A stretch of DNA of 64,000 nucleotides from assembly GCA_049323655.1 (NCBI GenBank), contig JBMONO010000021.1:20435-84434 (forward strand). The letters are read 5' to 3'. Position 1 is the first letter of the stretch, and every line of letters starts with the position of its first letter. The DNA comes from DB1 sp049323655. Lineage in GTDB: Bacteria > Desulfobacterota > Desulfobulbia > Desulfobulbales > SURF-16. Of this stretch, positions 25,625-34,751 are shown one piece after another. The position numbers and the translations under genes were made by a program. The notes beneath the pieces are model-generated. The model was not told the origin of the DNA, made no database searches, and saw only the letters and a list, made by a program, of their open reading frames with translations.

Positions 25625-26545
25625 ATGTTCTTTCATGCCGCCGGAATTGAAGTCGCCCCCTGGGTTCCACCCCTGGTCGCCTTTGCCATCTCCTTTTTTA
25701 CCTGCATGGGCGGCGTCTCCGGGGCATTCCTGCTCCTGCCCTTTCAGGTTTCCGTGCTCGGCTATGTCCACCCTTCTGTCAGCGCCACCAACCATCTGTT
25801 CAATATCGTCGCCATCCCGAGTGGGGTTTACCGTTACTGGAAGGAGGGGCGGATGGTGTGGCCCCTGACCTGGGTGGTGGTGGCCGGCACCCTGCCCGGA
25901 GTCTTTATCGGTGCCTTCATCAGGGTTGCCTGGCTGCCTGATCCGCTGCATTTCAAACTGTTTGCCGCCGCCGTCCTGCTGTATATCGGCGGCCGACTGG
26001 CCGTCGATCTCTTGAGAAAGGGGAGAGGGGCTGTTGCCGGGAGTTGCGGGCTGCGCGCGTCGGCACCTCTGGCCGCTGGTCTGTCCGCTGTCAGCGGCGC
26101 CCGGTTCACCATGAAACGGCTCGACTACACCTATCAGGGCGAGCATTTCAGCGTGCCGGTCTGGGGCGTCTTTGCCCTGAGTTTTGTCGTCGGTATCATC
26201 GGCGGCACCTACGGCATCGGCGGCGGTTCGATCATCGCCCCGTTTTTCGTCACTTTTTTCGGCTTGCCGGTCCACACCGTGGCCGGCGCCGCCCTGATGG
26301 GAACCTGTGTCACCTCCGTCGCCGGCGTCGGTTTTTATCAGCTCATCGCCCCCTTGTATCCGAAACTTTCGGTGGCGCCGGACTGGCGGCTCGGCCTGCT
26401 GTTCGGTCTGGGCGGGGCGGCGGGCATGTATCTCGGCGCCCGGTGTCAGAAATTCGTGCCGGCCAGGATAATCAAATGGATGCTGGCCGGTGTTATTCTC
26501 TTCACCGCCGTCAGGTATCTGACGGAATTCTTTTTTTCACCATAA
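25625..26545 (+). CDS. TauE/SafE-family anion exporter
   Basis: A polytopic inner-membrane protein of 306 residues, two repeated halves each of about four helices: FAISFFTCMGGVSGAFLLLPFQ in the first and FVVGIIGGTYGIGGGSIIAPFF in the second, the Gly-rich signature of TauE/SafE (DUF81) transporters. Family members move sulfite, sulfoacetate or other organosulfur anions. A cytoplasmic loop around 120-165 contains a basic stretch. It ends 13 bases before the decayed CorC-like gene. Confidence 0.88.
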   Translation: MFFHAAGIEVAPWVPPLVAFAISFFTCMGGVSGAFLLLPFQVSVLGYVHPSVSATNHLFNIVAIPSGVYRYWKEGRMVWPLTWVVVAGTLPGVFIGAFIRVAWLPDPLHFKLFAAAVLLYIGGRLAVDLLRKGRGAVAGSCGLRASAPLAAGLSAVSGARFTMKRLDYTYQGEHFSVPVWGVFALSFVVGIIGGTYGIGGGSIIAPFFVTFFGLPVHTVAGAALMGTCVTSVAGVGFYQLIAPLYPKLSVAPDWRLGLLFGLGGAAGMYLGARCQKFVPARIIKWMLAGVILFTAVRYLTEFFFSP

Positions 26546-26558
26546 AGGATTTTTTCCA

Positions 26559-27658
26559 ATGGACATTGTCCTGCTGGTTGCCCTGATGCTCCTTAACGGC
26601 ATCTTTGCCATGTCGGAAATCGCCCTGGTCACCGCCCGCCGCAGCCGGCTCCTGCGGATGGCCGAGGACGGGGACAGGGCCTCGGCCATTGCCGCGCGGT
26701 TGGGCGAAGAGTCCACCCAGTTTCTCTCCACCATCCAGATCGGTATCACCGCCATCGGGATCCTCAACGGTATCGTCGGTGAGGCGGCCCTGGCCGGGCC
26801 CCTGGCCCTGTGGCCTTGCCTCCCTTGGCCTTGATCCCCTGACCAGCTCACGGGGAGCGACTTTTCTCGTCGTGGTCGTCATTACCTATTTTTCCATCGT
26901 CGTCGGCGAACTGGTGCCCAAGCGGATCGGACAGTTCAACGCCGAGGGGATCGCCCGCGTCATGGCCCGTCCCATCGCCGCCCTGGCAAGGCTGTCGAGT
27001 TCGTTTGTCGTTCTCCTCTCCCTGTCGACCGACGCCATTCTTCGTCTGATGGGCAAGAAGGATCTGAGCAGCGCCAATCTGACCGAGGAGGATATTCACG
27101 CCATGCTGGCGGAAGGTTCGGTCTCCGGGGTGATCGAGAAGCAGGAACATGAGATGGTCCGCAATGTTTTTCGTCTTGATGATCGGCAGATCGCTTCGCT
27201 CATGACTCCGCGCAGCGAGATCGTCTATCTCGACATCAACCGGCCGATCGGGGACAGCCTCGACCAGTTGCTCGCCTCCGATCATTCCCGCTTTCCGGTC
27301 TGTCGGGGCGGCCTTGATGAGATGATCGGCATCATCAGCGCTAAAAGGCTCCTTCGGCAGATGCTGGAGGGTAAGGAGACCGATCTGGAGGATCAGCTCA
27401 AGCCCTGCGTCTATGTCCCCGAATCGCTGACCGGCATGAAGCTGCTGGAGCAGTTTCGCGAATCCGGTGTACAGATGGTGTTTGTTGTTGATGAGTACGG
27501 TGAAACCCAGGGCCTGATCACCCTTCAGGATGTGCTGGAGGCGCTGGCCGGCGAATTCAAGCCGCGGCCACCGGATCGACAAGGTGCTGGCGAGTCGCTT
27601 GCCGACAGCGGAGGAGTTGCAGGAACCGCCGGCTGAAGCGGAGGCCGGGCAACCCTGA
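26559..27658 (+). pseudogene. CorC/HlyC-type membrane-CBS protein, frameshifted and internally deleted
   Basis: The 5' part encodes MDIVLLVALMLLNGIFAMSE, the start of the CNNM (DUF21) membrane domain, and then stops at 26832. One extra C at 26814-26815 explains this: the next frame continues ASLGLDPLTSS..., the rest of the membrane domain, ELVPKRIGQ, and a CBS pair (LTEEDIHAMLAEG, RFPVCRGG, VDEYGETQGLITLQD). After ALAGEFKPR the conserved C-terminal domain is missing and the family's final strand GHRIDKVLASRLP appears in yet another frame, so roughly 80 codons are lost. Probably non-functional; the 1-base shift alone could be an assembly error, the deletion hardly. Confidence 0.8.
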
Positions 27659-27754
27659 GCGGCCCTCGCCGGCCCAGCCTTTCGCAACTGATTGTCCGTC
27701 TCATGACGCCCTGTCCGGGAAAATATCGCGAGCAGGGCGGATGGTTTGCTGCTG

Positions 27755-29875
27755 TCAGCGGCGGCGGCCCGGACACTTTGCCGGGTTGAACTCGTCTCTA
27801 CCGCCGGGGCCGCATTCCGCGGCGTCGGTGTCGTTTTCCTGCCGTCCTCTCTTGCCGCGGCTGGTTGCCCCGCCGCCGTCAAAGACCGGGGTGGGCGCTG
27901 CCTCGGGCCTGATCTGTTCGCGCTCCCGCCGTTCTCCGCGGTCATTATCCGGGGAAAAACGGGGCCGTTCCTCTTCGGTCTGCTCTCTGGCCCGTTGCCG
28001 ATTGTTGCCGGGATTGTCATCCGGCCGGGCCTGCCGTTTTTCCTCGATGGCCTGCCGCACCCCCTCCTGAGACTGGTTGCGCTGATGACGGGGCGCAAAG
28101 ATCGGCGCTTCCTCCTCGGTCCCGGGTTCGTGTTTCTTCACCCTGCCGTTGGAGCGATTGTCCGGCGGCGGCTCGATCCGCTGTTGTGGTCGGTGTTTTT
28201 CTTCAATGGCCTCCTCCACCCTGTTCTGGCGCTGACCGCCAGGATCGCCGGGGAAAAGGAGCGGGGCTGCTTCCTCGCTTTGCGGCTCACCGCTGTGCAC
28301 CCTGCCGTTGTTGTGCTTTTCTTTAGGCGGGGCCTGGCGTTTCTCCTCAATGGCCTGCTCCACCCGTTGCTGCTGCTTGTGGCGGTTGCTGCCCGGGAGA
28401 TAGGGCTGTTCGTGCTCCGCCTCGACGGCCTCGCGCCGGCCGGGATGTTTTCCGTTGTCTTGCGCTTTGCCAATCTCGCCACGGACCACCGGCAGCGGAC
28501 TGGGCGCGGCGTCCTGGTGGAAGACGGAGCGGTTCCGCTCACGGATCAGCCGCCGTTTTTCCTTCAGTTCCTTGACAGCGAGTTTCCGCACCGGCGCCGG
28601 CGGAATTTTTTCCTTTGCCACCCGCCGGCCGCCACCGACATAGCTTTCCCGACCCGGCTTGATATCCGGGGTGCCGGGGGAAAGATGACGGCGGTCGAAG
28701 ATTCTCTCCCGAATCTCCTTCTGGCGGCGATGATCGTCAGCCCGGACGCCCCGATGAAAGCCGTCGCGGGTGACGATGGTGGGACCGTTGTCGATGAAGG
28801 TGTTGCGGTAGATCTTTTTGATCTCGATGCGGCGGATATCGACATGGGTGATGTTGATGCTGTCGTGACCGTAATGGCCGCGACCGTAATACACCTCGCC
28901 CGGGGCGAGCGGCACCCAGGCGACATAGTCGTCTGTTCTCGCCCAGCCGACATAGCCGGGGCCCCAGTAAACGGAGCCGCGCCGCGGCGGCACCCAGAAC
29001 CAGCCGATGGCCGGTGAATGGGCCCAGCGGCCGTAATGATAGGGAACCCAACCCCACGGCTCGTCGGGCAGCCAGATATAGTCGTGATGGCGCCAGACCC
29101 AGCGTCCGTGCCGGTAAGGCGCCCAGTTTATTCCGACGATCAGGGTCGGGGTCCAGACATAGCCGTACTCCGGCGACTGAACCCAGCGGCCGGAGCGGTT
29201 CAGCTCGGACGAGTAGGAGTTGAGCTCCTCGGGCAGATAATAGCCCTGCGGGCTTTCCGGGGGAAAGAGTTCCTCGTTGCGCGCCTTGTTCCACATGGTC
29301 CATTCGTCCGGCGGGCCGAGCGCAGTGAGTTCACCGCTGCTATGGCCTCTGAATGAAAGACGCTGACCGGCGTTGATCCTGGTGCTGCCGACACTGTTTT
29401 CCGTTTCCACGTAACCCTTGTAGCAGGAGATTTCGGTGAACTCCTCCGGCGCATCGACCCGGAAGATCGCCCGGTCGAAGGCGCGGGTGGAGGAGTCCGG
29501 GGTATCGATCTGGACGACGCCGCCCTCGCGCGCATCGAAGGAGGCATAGACGCTGCCTCGGGCCAGATAAAACTGGGCGGCATCCTCATCCATGGAAAGA
29601 ATGTGCAACGAGGTGTCGCCGTCGAGGCGGATGTAAGTGCTGCCGTTGAGCTGCAGTTCGGCAATGGCGTTTAAGGGCAGCCAGAGCTGATCACCCTCGC
29701 CGATCGGGGTGTTGATCGACAGCAGGCTCCATTCGCCGGTCTCGGGTGTCATGATCTGGGCGTCGCCTTCAAGGTAGCTGACCCGGATATACCCGGTGGC
29801 GGCCAGGGCGGGGATGGTGTGGAGGTAGGCAAAAAACAGCACGGCACTGAGCAGCACTGCCTGAAACGATTTCAT
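27755..29875 (-). CDS. exported FecR/DUF6600-like protein with charged repeat tail
   Basis: A 706-residue secreted protein: signal peptide (residues 1-25, ending ALAATG), a FecR-like beta domain (about 28-175) with GEGDQLWLPLNAIAELQLNG and a Trp/Tyr-rich DUF6600-type region (about 195-330) with GYVWTPTLIVGINWAPYRHGRW and WGWVPYHYGRW. After residue 400 it is disordered, Arg/Glu/Pro-rich, and contains three diverged repeats around VEQAIEEKRQ at roughly 520, 585 and 640. Cell-envelope location is likely; function unknown. It stands alone, divergent from the MOSC gene. Confidence 0.78.
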   Translation of the reverse strand: MKSFQAVLLSAVLFFAYLHTIPALAATGYIRVSYLEGDAQIMTPETGEWSLLSINTPIGEGDQLWLPLNAIAELQLNGSTYIRLDGDTSLHILSMDEDAAQFYLARGSVYASFDAREGGVVQIDTPDSSTRAFDRAIFRVDAPEEFTEISCYKGYVETENSVGSTRINAGQRLSFRGHSSGELTALGPPDEWTMWNKARNEELFPPESPQGYYLPEELNSYSSELNRSGRWVQSPEYGYVWTPTLIVGINWAPYRHGRWVWRHHDYIWLPDEPWGWVPYHYGRWAHSPAIGWFWVPPRRGSVYWGPGYVGWARTDDYVAWVPLAPGEVYYGRGHYGHDSINITHVDIRRIEIKKIYRNTFIDNGPTIVTRDGFHRGVRADDHRRQKEIRERIFDRRHLSPGTPDIKPGRESYVGGGRRVAKEKIPPAPVRKLAVKELKEKRRLIRERNRSVFHQDAAPSPLPVVRGEIGKAQDNGKHPGRREAVEAEHEQPYLPGSNRHKQQQRVEQAIEEKRQAPPKEKHNNGRVHSGEPQSEEAAPLLFPGDPGGQRQNRVEEAIEEKHRPQQRIEPPPDNRSNGRVKKHEPGTEEEAPIFAPRHQRNQSQEGVRQAIEEKRQARPDDNPGNNRQRAREQTEEERPRFSPDNDRGERREREQIRPEAAPTPVFDGGGATSRGKRGRQENDTDAAECGPGGRDEFNPAKCPGRRR

Positions 29876-29963
29876 GCGATTGCTCCTTGTCTGAGCATGG
29901 TGGCGGTTGGGCTTGGATCGGCCATTCCCGCAGACAGCTGGCCGGGTCGACTAAGCAAAGGGG

Positions 29964-30127
29964 GGCTACGGCAACCAATTCCGTAGCCTTTCTGAGTTGC
30001 TGATTGTAAAGACAATATACCCCGGAAAAAGGTTGCACGCTGCAAGAAAAAAGGACGAGGGATCAAGGAGAAGGGTGTCGCCGTGGAGCGACGGCGAGGT
30101 TGCTTCACCCGGCGATCGTTTGCCGGG
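29964..30127. promoter_or_regulatory. hairpin-rich leader between divergent genes
   Basis: Three perfect inverted repeats occur in 164 bases: GGCTACGG/CCGTAGCC (29964-29988), CGCCGT/ACGGCG (30079-30096) and CCCGGC/GCCGGG (30108-30127). The first lies about 90 bases before the start of the FecR-like gene. They could be a structured leader or operators; I recognise no known riboswitch. Confidence 0.35.
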
Positions 30128-30270
30128 CCGATGATGACGCGGCCGTTGCAATGCCTCTTGATGTCATGCTACAAAGTGACAAGGTGGTGCCGATGGCACG
30201 ATGCCGCCGGGAAAGATCAAACAAAGGGCGCAGGCAGTGAAGATCTTGATGCTAAATATGGGAGGGGTAT

Positions 30271-30738
30271 ATGGCGTATGTCGAAGCGGTCTGTCTCAGT
30301 GCAAAAAAAGGGGTTGTTAAACGGGAGCAGGAAATGGTGGTTGTCAGGGAGGGGTGGGGCATCGAAGGCGATGCCCATGCCGGCAACTGGCACCGGCAGG
30401 TGTCTCTGCTGGCCGGTGAGCGCATCGATGGGGTGAAAGAGCGGTTGCCGACCCTGAAAAACGGTGCCTTTGCGGAAAATATCATCACCCGCGGCATTGA
30501 CCTTGCCGCCCTGCAGATCGGCGATCGCCTCCAGATCGGCGCCGAGGTGATCCTCGAAATCAGCCAGATCGGCAAAGAATGTCACAACAGCGGCTGCGCC
30601 ATCAAGAAACTCACCGGGGACTGCATCATGCCCCGGGAGGGCCTTTTCAGCACCGTGGTCCGGGGAGGGACGATCAGGATCAATGATCCTGTCCGACCAC
30701 TGGGACCCTCCCCTGCCGCCGGCAAAGGGGAGGGCTGA
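30271..30738 (+). CDS. MOSC domain protein
   Basis: A 155-residue stand-alone MOSC domain, the fold that binds molybdenum cofactor or carries sulfur in Moco sulfurase C-termini. Family traits are GIEGDAHAGNWHRQVSLL near the N-terminus, GAFAENIITRGIDL, and the Cys-containing GKECHNSGCAI loop. Deltaproteobacterial genomes often pair such proteins with Moco genes; none is adjacent here. A reasonable ribosome site (GGGAGGGGT) precedes the ATG. The last dozen residues are Pro/Gly-rich. Confidence 0.85.
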   Translation: MAYVEAVCLSAKKGVVKREQEMVVVREGWGIEGDAHAGNWHRQVSLLAGERIDGVKERLPTLKNGAFAENIITRGIDLAALQIGDRLQIGAEVILEISQIGKECHNSGCAIKKLTGDCIMPREGLFSTVVRGGTIRINDPVRPLGPSPAAGKGEG

Positions 30739-30797
30739 GAAAGAACCAGGGAGATCATGGAGTATATGGGGGTAACAAATTGTACCCAGTCATGTTT

Positions 30798-30930
30798 GAC
30801 AAACCCGTAAAAAGTCTTTTTTCACCACAGAGCGTACTGAGAACGCAGAGAAAATATCTTTAATTACAATTAGTTATCTCTGTGTGTTCTGTGGTCTCTG
30901 TGGTTAATTTTCACTTTTTACGAGTCCATC
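30798..30930. mobile_element. R1 MITE-like element, copy 5
   Basis: A full 133-bp copy flanked by ATGTTT on both sides (30792-30797 and 30931-30936), a 6-bp target duplication. It lies just before another copy in the same orientation. Confidence 0.82.
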
Positions 30931-30987
30931 ATGTTTTCTCGGCGTGCCCGGTGGCGGGAAAGACTGTTTGACGGTCCGCCAATGGCT

Positions 30988-31119
30988 GATAAAATCGGAA
31001 AAGGTCTTTTTTGCCACAGAGCGCACAGAGGGTGCAGAGAAAACATCTTTAGTTGTAATGAGTTATCTCTGTGTGCTCTGCGGTCTCTGTGGGTAATTTT
31101 CAGTTTTTACGATTCCATC
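30988..31119. mobile_element. R1 MITE-like element, copy 6
   Basis: A 132-bp copy, slightly diverged at the left end (GATAAAATCGGAAAAGG), ending four bases before the stop codon of the DUF6488-like gene. Flanks ATGGCT and GTGGTT match only partly. Confidence 0.72.
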
Positions 31120-31123
31120 GTGG

Positions 31124-31450
31124 TTACTTCCCGGAAAAATTTGCGGCTCTGTATTCTCCGGACAGACTGAGAAAAAGGTAGAGTGTCTGTTTGTCCGGGT
31201 CTTTCTCGTGCGGGTTGTGAAAGCTGACAAGCCATTCGTGCTCCGCTGTTTCGATCGCTTTCCCCGGCGGTATCCCGTTCCAGGACGCGGCAAGTTTTCC
31301 TTTTTCGACAATCGTTGCAACATACGAAGACGCTTTTTCCTGTATCTGTTCCTGACTCAGCTCATTGGCATGGTCATGACCATCGCCGCCGTATACCTGG
31401 CCGCAGACCAGGGCCAGTATCATGATCAAAAAAACGGTGATTCTTCGCAT
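31124..31450 (-). CDS. small exported protein, DUF6488-like
   Basis: A 108-residue periplasmic protein: signal peptide MRRITVFLIMILALVCGQVYG, a short His/Asp stretch GDGHDHANE, then ELSQEQIQEKASSYVATIVEKGKLAASWNGI and a beta-rich end with ETAEHEWLVSFHN. The ATG at 31450 follows GGAGG; the frame open to 31471 was not used. It lies downstream of the RND pump on the same strand, separated by an R2 element, so it may belong to the metal-resistance operon. The family name is from memory; function unknown. Confidence 0.72.
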   Translation of the reverse strand: MRRITVFLIMILALVCGQVYGGDGHDHANELSQEQIQEKASSYVATIVEKGKLAASWNGIPPGKAIETAEHEWLVSFHNPHEKDPDKQTLYLFLSLSGEYRAANFSGK

Positions 31451-31531
31451 GATTTCCTCCTTTTTTCTCAAATTGCTGGTTGGTTAGCGCACGGCGCAGA
31501 GTTCTTCCTGCTCAGCGTTGCAGTATGATTT

Positions 31532-31631
31532 GTCGGAATCGTAAAAGCCACGATTCCGACGGGCCGTGTTTTGGAACTCGTTGTTTTCACTTTCCCGCCT
31601 GCCATGGTTTGCGGGTATTTGCGAGATCATC
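31532..31631. mobile_element. R2 MITE-like element, copy b, overlapping the pump gene end
   Basis: A 100-bp relative of the element at 23805, GTCGGAATCGTAAAAG to GCGAGATCATC. The target flanks (GATTT, GGTTT) match only roughly. Its right part contributes the last 14-15 codons and the stop codon of the RND pump gene at 31587. Confidence 0.68.
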
Positions 31632-34600
31632 GGGTTTCGTTGCCGGCGAGATGTTTTTGATCGAGCCCAGGCGCAGGTAAAGCGCCGGAACAACGATCAT
31701 GTTCAAGGCCGTCGAGGTTGTCAGCCCAAAAAGGATGACAATGGCCATGGGGGTCTGGATTTCGCTGCCTGGCTGTCCTCCGGCCAGGGCAAGGGGGACC
31801 AGGGCCAGCCCGGCGGTAAGGGCGGTCATCAGAATAGGCGCCAATCTTTCCAGGGCGCCGCGGCGGACGGCCTCCAGGGGATCACGGACCCCTTCATGCT
31901 CCATGAGCTGGCGGATGTGGGAAATCATGATCACCCCATTGCGTGTCGCGATGCCGAAGAGGGTGATAAATCCTATCATTGATGCCACGGACAGGATGCC
32001 GCCGGATAGATACACCCCGATCACTCCACCGACAAGGCCAAGCGGCAGATTGAGCATGACGAGCAGGGCGTCCCTGACTGAACTGAAGGCAACGTAAAGA
32101 AGAAGAAAGATGCCAACCACCACGACGGTCCCGAGGATCATCAGGGTTCTGGAGGCATCGGCCGCGCTTTCGAACTGGCCGCCGTACTCGATGTGATAGC
32201 CGGTGGGCAGGGCAATGTTGTTGGTGATCATGTTGCGAATGTCATCCACCACTCCCCCCAGATCGCGCCCTTCGCCGACATTGGCCATGACCACTATCTT
32301 GCGCTGGACGTTTTCCCGGCTGATGGTGTTGGGCCCCCTGCTTTTCCGGATGTCGGCGAGGGCATGGAGGGGCACCAGGGCGCCCGCGGGTGTGGTAATG
32401 AGGGTGGCGCGGATGGTATCGAGACTTTCGAGTACCTCGGGATCGTAGCGCACGGTCATGTTGAAGCTCGACTGCCCTTCAAGCACGGTTGAGACAGTCT
32501 GACCGTAGAAAGCGGTTTCGATCAGATGAGAAAGGTCCTGGATGCGTAACCCGTGTCGTGCCAGGGCGTTGCGGTTAAAATCAATGGAGATGAATGGAAT
32601 CTCGCTCTGCTGTTCAACGGCCAGATCCACCACCCCTTCGATTTCGCGAATTTTGGATTCGACCTGCCCTGCCAGCCGGCGAAGTTCGAAAAGATCATGG
32701 CCGAATATCTTGATGGCGATATTGGCCCGCGTTCCTGACAGCATGTGATCGATGCGGTGGGAGATGGGCTGGCCGATAATGACATTGGTGCCGGGCACCA
32801 GCTTCATCCTTTCCCTTACTGCCGAGAGAAATTCTTCCTTGCCGCGTTTCTGCATCCTGAGATTGACTTCGATCTCCGAGGCGAAAACGGCAAGGGAATG
32901 TTCATCAAGTTCCGCCCTGCCGGTTCTTCTCGCCGTGGCGGTCACTTCCGGTTGTTCAAGAAGTATTTTTTCCACCATCAGGGCAATCGTATCCGACTCC
33001 TCAAGGGAAGTGCCCGGAACGGTTGCCACCATCACGGTGAGACTGCCTTCATTGAAATCGGGCAGAAACGATTTCCCAATCATGGTCAGGCCGACGATGG
33101 CGGCGACAAGGGTCGCCACCGCGGCGGCGGTGATCATCTTCCAGTAGCGCAGCGACCAGTCAAGGATGGGGGCATATATGTTTTTGCAGATCCTGACCAC
33201 CTTTGTTTCCTGAGGGTTGCTGATGATTTTTGCGTTGGGCAGCAACAGAAAGCTGATAGCCGGGGTGACGGTGACCGCCACCAGCAGGGATGCCGCCAGA
33301 GAGACAACATAGGCCACGCCCAAAGGCTCCAGCAGGCGGCCCTCCACGCCGGAGAGAAAAAACAGGGGAACGAAAACCAGCATGATGATCATGGTGGCGA
33401 AAACGATGGAGCCCTGAATTTCCCGGGTGGCCTGATAGACAACGGTCAGGAGCGGCCGCTTTCTCTCCGCGGGCAGCAGGCTGTTCCCGCGCAGGCGGCG
33501 GACAATGTTTTCCACCACGATGATGGCGTCGTCCACCAGGGCGCCGATGGCGATGGCCATGCCGCCCAGGGTCATGGTATTGATGGTGACCCCCATGAGC
33601 TTCATGGCGAAGATGGTCACCATCAGCGACAGAGGAATGGCAAGCAGGGTGATGAAGGTGGCGCGCAGGCTGGCGAGGAACAGGAAGACCACCACGATCA
33701 CCAGTATGGAGCCGTCCCGCAATGCCGTCATGACGTTGTCAATGGCAACGGCGATGAAGTCGGCCTGCCGGAAAAGATGGCGGTCGATCACCATGCCTTC
33801 TGGCAATCCGGCCTGGATGTCATCCAGCAGCTTGTCGAGTCGGCCGGTCAACTCCAGGGTGTTGGCGTCGGGCTGCTTCTGGATGCCGATAATGACAGCC
33901 GGTTTCCCGTTGTGTGAGCCGGTTCCCCTTTTGGGGGCCTCGCCTATCCGCACTTCGGCCACATGGCTGACGAGGATGGGGGTGCCGTTTTTTACCGCCA
34001 GCACGGTATCGCCGATGTCTGCGGGGTGGTGCACCCGGCCAAGGCCCTGGATGAGATACTCATTGCCGCCTTCCACATAAAAGCCGGCGGATGAGTTTTC
34101 ATTGGTGGCCTGCAATGCCGTGACAACCTGATCGAGGGTTATACCATAGGAGGCCAGTCTGCTTGGTCGGACAATAATTTGATATTCTCTGGTTTCCCCG
34201 CCGATGGGAATGACCTGGGCGACACCCTCGACGCCGAGAAGGCGTTTGCGCAGCGTCCAGTCGGCCACGGTCTTGAGTTCCATGGTGGAATGGCTTGCCG
34301 AGGTCAGGGCGATAAACATGACTTCACCCATGACCGAGGTGATGGGCTGCATGATGGGGGTCGCGGCGGCGGCCGGAAGACTGCCGCTCACCATCTGCAA
34401 TTTTTCGGAAACAATCTGCCTGGCTTTGTAAATATCGGTATCCCAGTCAAACTCGACCCAGACAGCGGAATAGCCGATACCCGTCGACGAGCGCACCCGT
34501 CGGACGTTCGGCGCGCCGTTGACAGCGCTCTCAATGGGGAACGTTATCAGGGTTTCCACCTCTTCCGGAGCCATGCCGTACGCCTCGGTCATGACGGCGA

Positions 34601-34739
34601 CCGTGGGCGCGGTAAGGTCGGGAAAGACATCCACCGGCATCCTGCTTGCCTCATAGGCGCCCCAGGCAAGAAGCAGCAGCCCGCCAAGGACGACGAACAA
34701 ACGGTTTTTCAGCGACCAGCCTATGGTTTTTTCAATCAT
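31587..34739 (-). CDS. heavy-metal efflux RND transporter (CusA/CzcA family)
   Basis: A proton-driven inner-membrane pump of 1050 residues with the RND 12-helix plan: TM1 FVVLGGLLLLAWGA, the porter region (MPVDVFPDLTAPTVAVMTEAYGM, SSTGIGYSAVWVEFDWDTD), the TM4 proton-relay segment GGMAIAIGALVDDAIIVVENIVRRL, and a second repeated half after about residue 530 with LPDFNEGSL and GQPISHRIDHMLSGTRANIAIKIFG. The metal (Cu/Ag versus Zn/Co/Cd) is not clear. It starts 12 bases behind the membrane fusion gene. Its last residues, DDLANTRKPWQAGK, come from the inserted R2 element. Confidence 0.93.
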   Translation of the reverse strand: MIEKTIGWSLKNRLFVVLGGLLLLAWGAYEASRMPVDVFPDLTAPTVAVMTEAYGMAPEEVETLITFPIESAVNGAPNVRRVRSSTGIGYSAVWVEFDWDTDIYKARQIVSEKLQMVSGSLPAAAATPIMQPITSVMGEVMFIALTSASHSTMELKTVADWTLRKRLLGVEGVAQVIPIGGETREYQIIVRPSRLASYGITLDQVVTALQATNENSSAGFYVEGGNEYLIQGLGRVHHPADIGDTVLAVKNGTPILVSHVAEVRIGEAPKRGTGSHNGKPAVIIGIQKQPDANTLELTGRLDKLLDDIQAGLPEGMVIDRHLFRQADFIAVAIDNVMTALRDGSILVIVVVFLFLASLRATFITLLAIPLSLMVTIFAMKLMGVTINTMTLGGMAIAIGALVDDAIIVVENIVRRLRGNSLLPAERKRPLLTVVYQATREIQGSIVFATMIIMLVFVPLFFLSGVEGRLLEPLGVAYVVSLAASLLVAVTVTPAISFLLLPNAKIISNPQETKVVRICKNIYAPILDWSLRYWKMITAAAVATLVAAIVGLTMIGKSFLPDFNEGSLTVMVATVPGTSLEESDTIALMVEKILLEQPEVTATARRTGRAELDEHSLAVFASEIEVNLRMQKRGKEEFLSAVRERMKLVPGTNVIIGQPISHRIDHMLSGTRANIAIKIFGHDLFELRRLAGQVESKIREIEGVVDLAVEQQSEIPFISIDFNRNALARHGLRIQDLSHLIETAFYGQTVSTVLEGQSSFNMTVRYDPEVLESLDTIRATLITTPAGALVPLHALADIRKSRGPNTISRENVQRKIVVMANVGEGRDLGGVVDDIRNMITNNIALPTGYHIEYGGQFESAADASRTLMILGTVVVVGIFLLLYVAFSSVRDALLVMLNLPLGLVGGVIGVYLSGGILSVASMIGFITLFGIATRNGVIMISHIRQLMEHEGVRDPLEAVRRGALERLAPILMTALTAGLALVPLALAGGQPGSEIQTPMAIVILFGLTTSTALNMIVVPALYLRLGSIKNISPATKPDDLANTRKPWQAGK

Positions 34740-34751
34740 GGCACCCCCTCC

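Noticed and set aside
26605..27636. Independent CBS-domain gene
   Set aside because: Its first 70 codons are out-of-frame shadow of the CNNM domain; it is the second part of a frameshifted gene.
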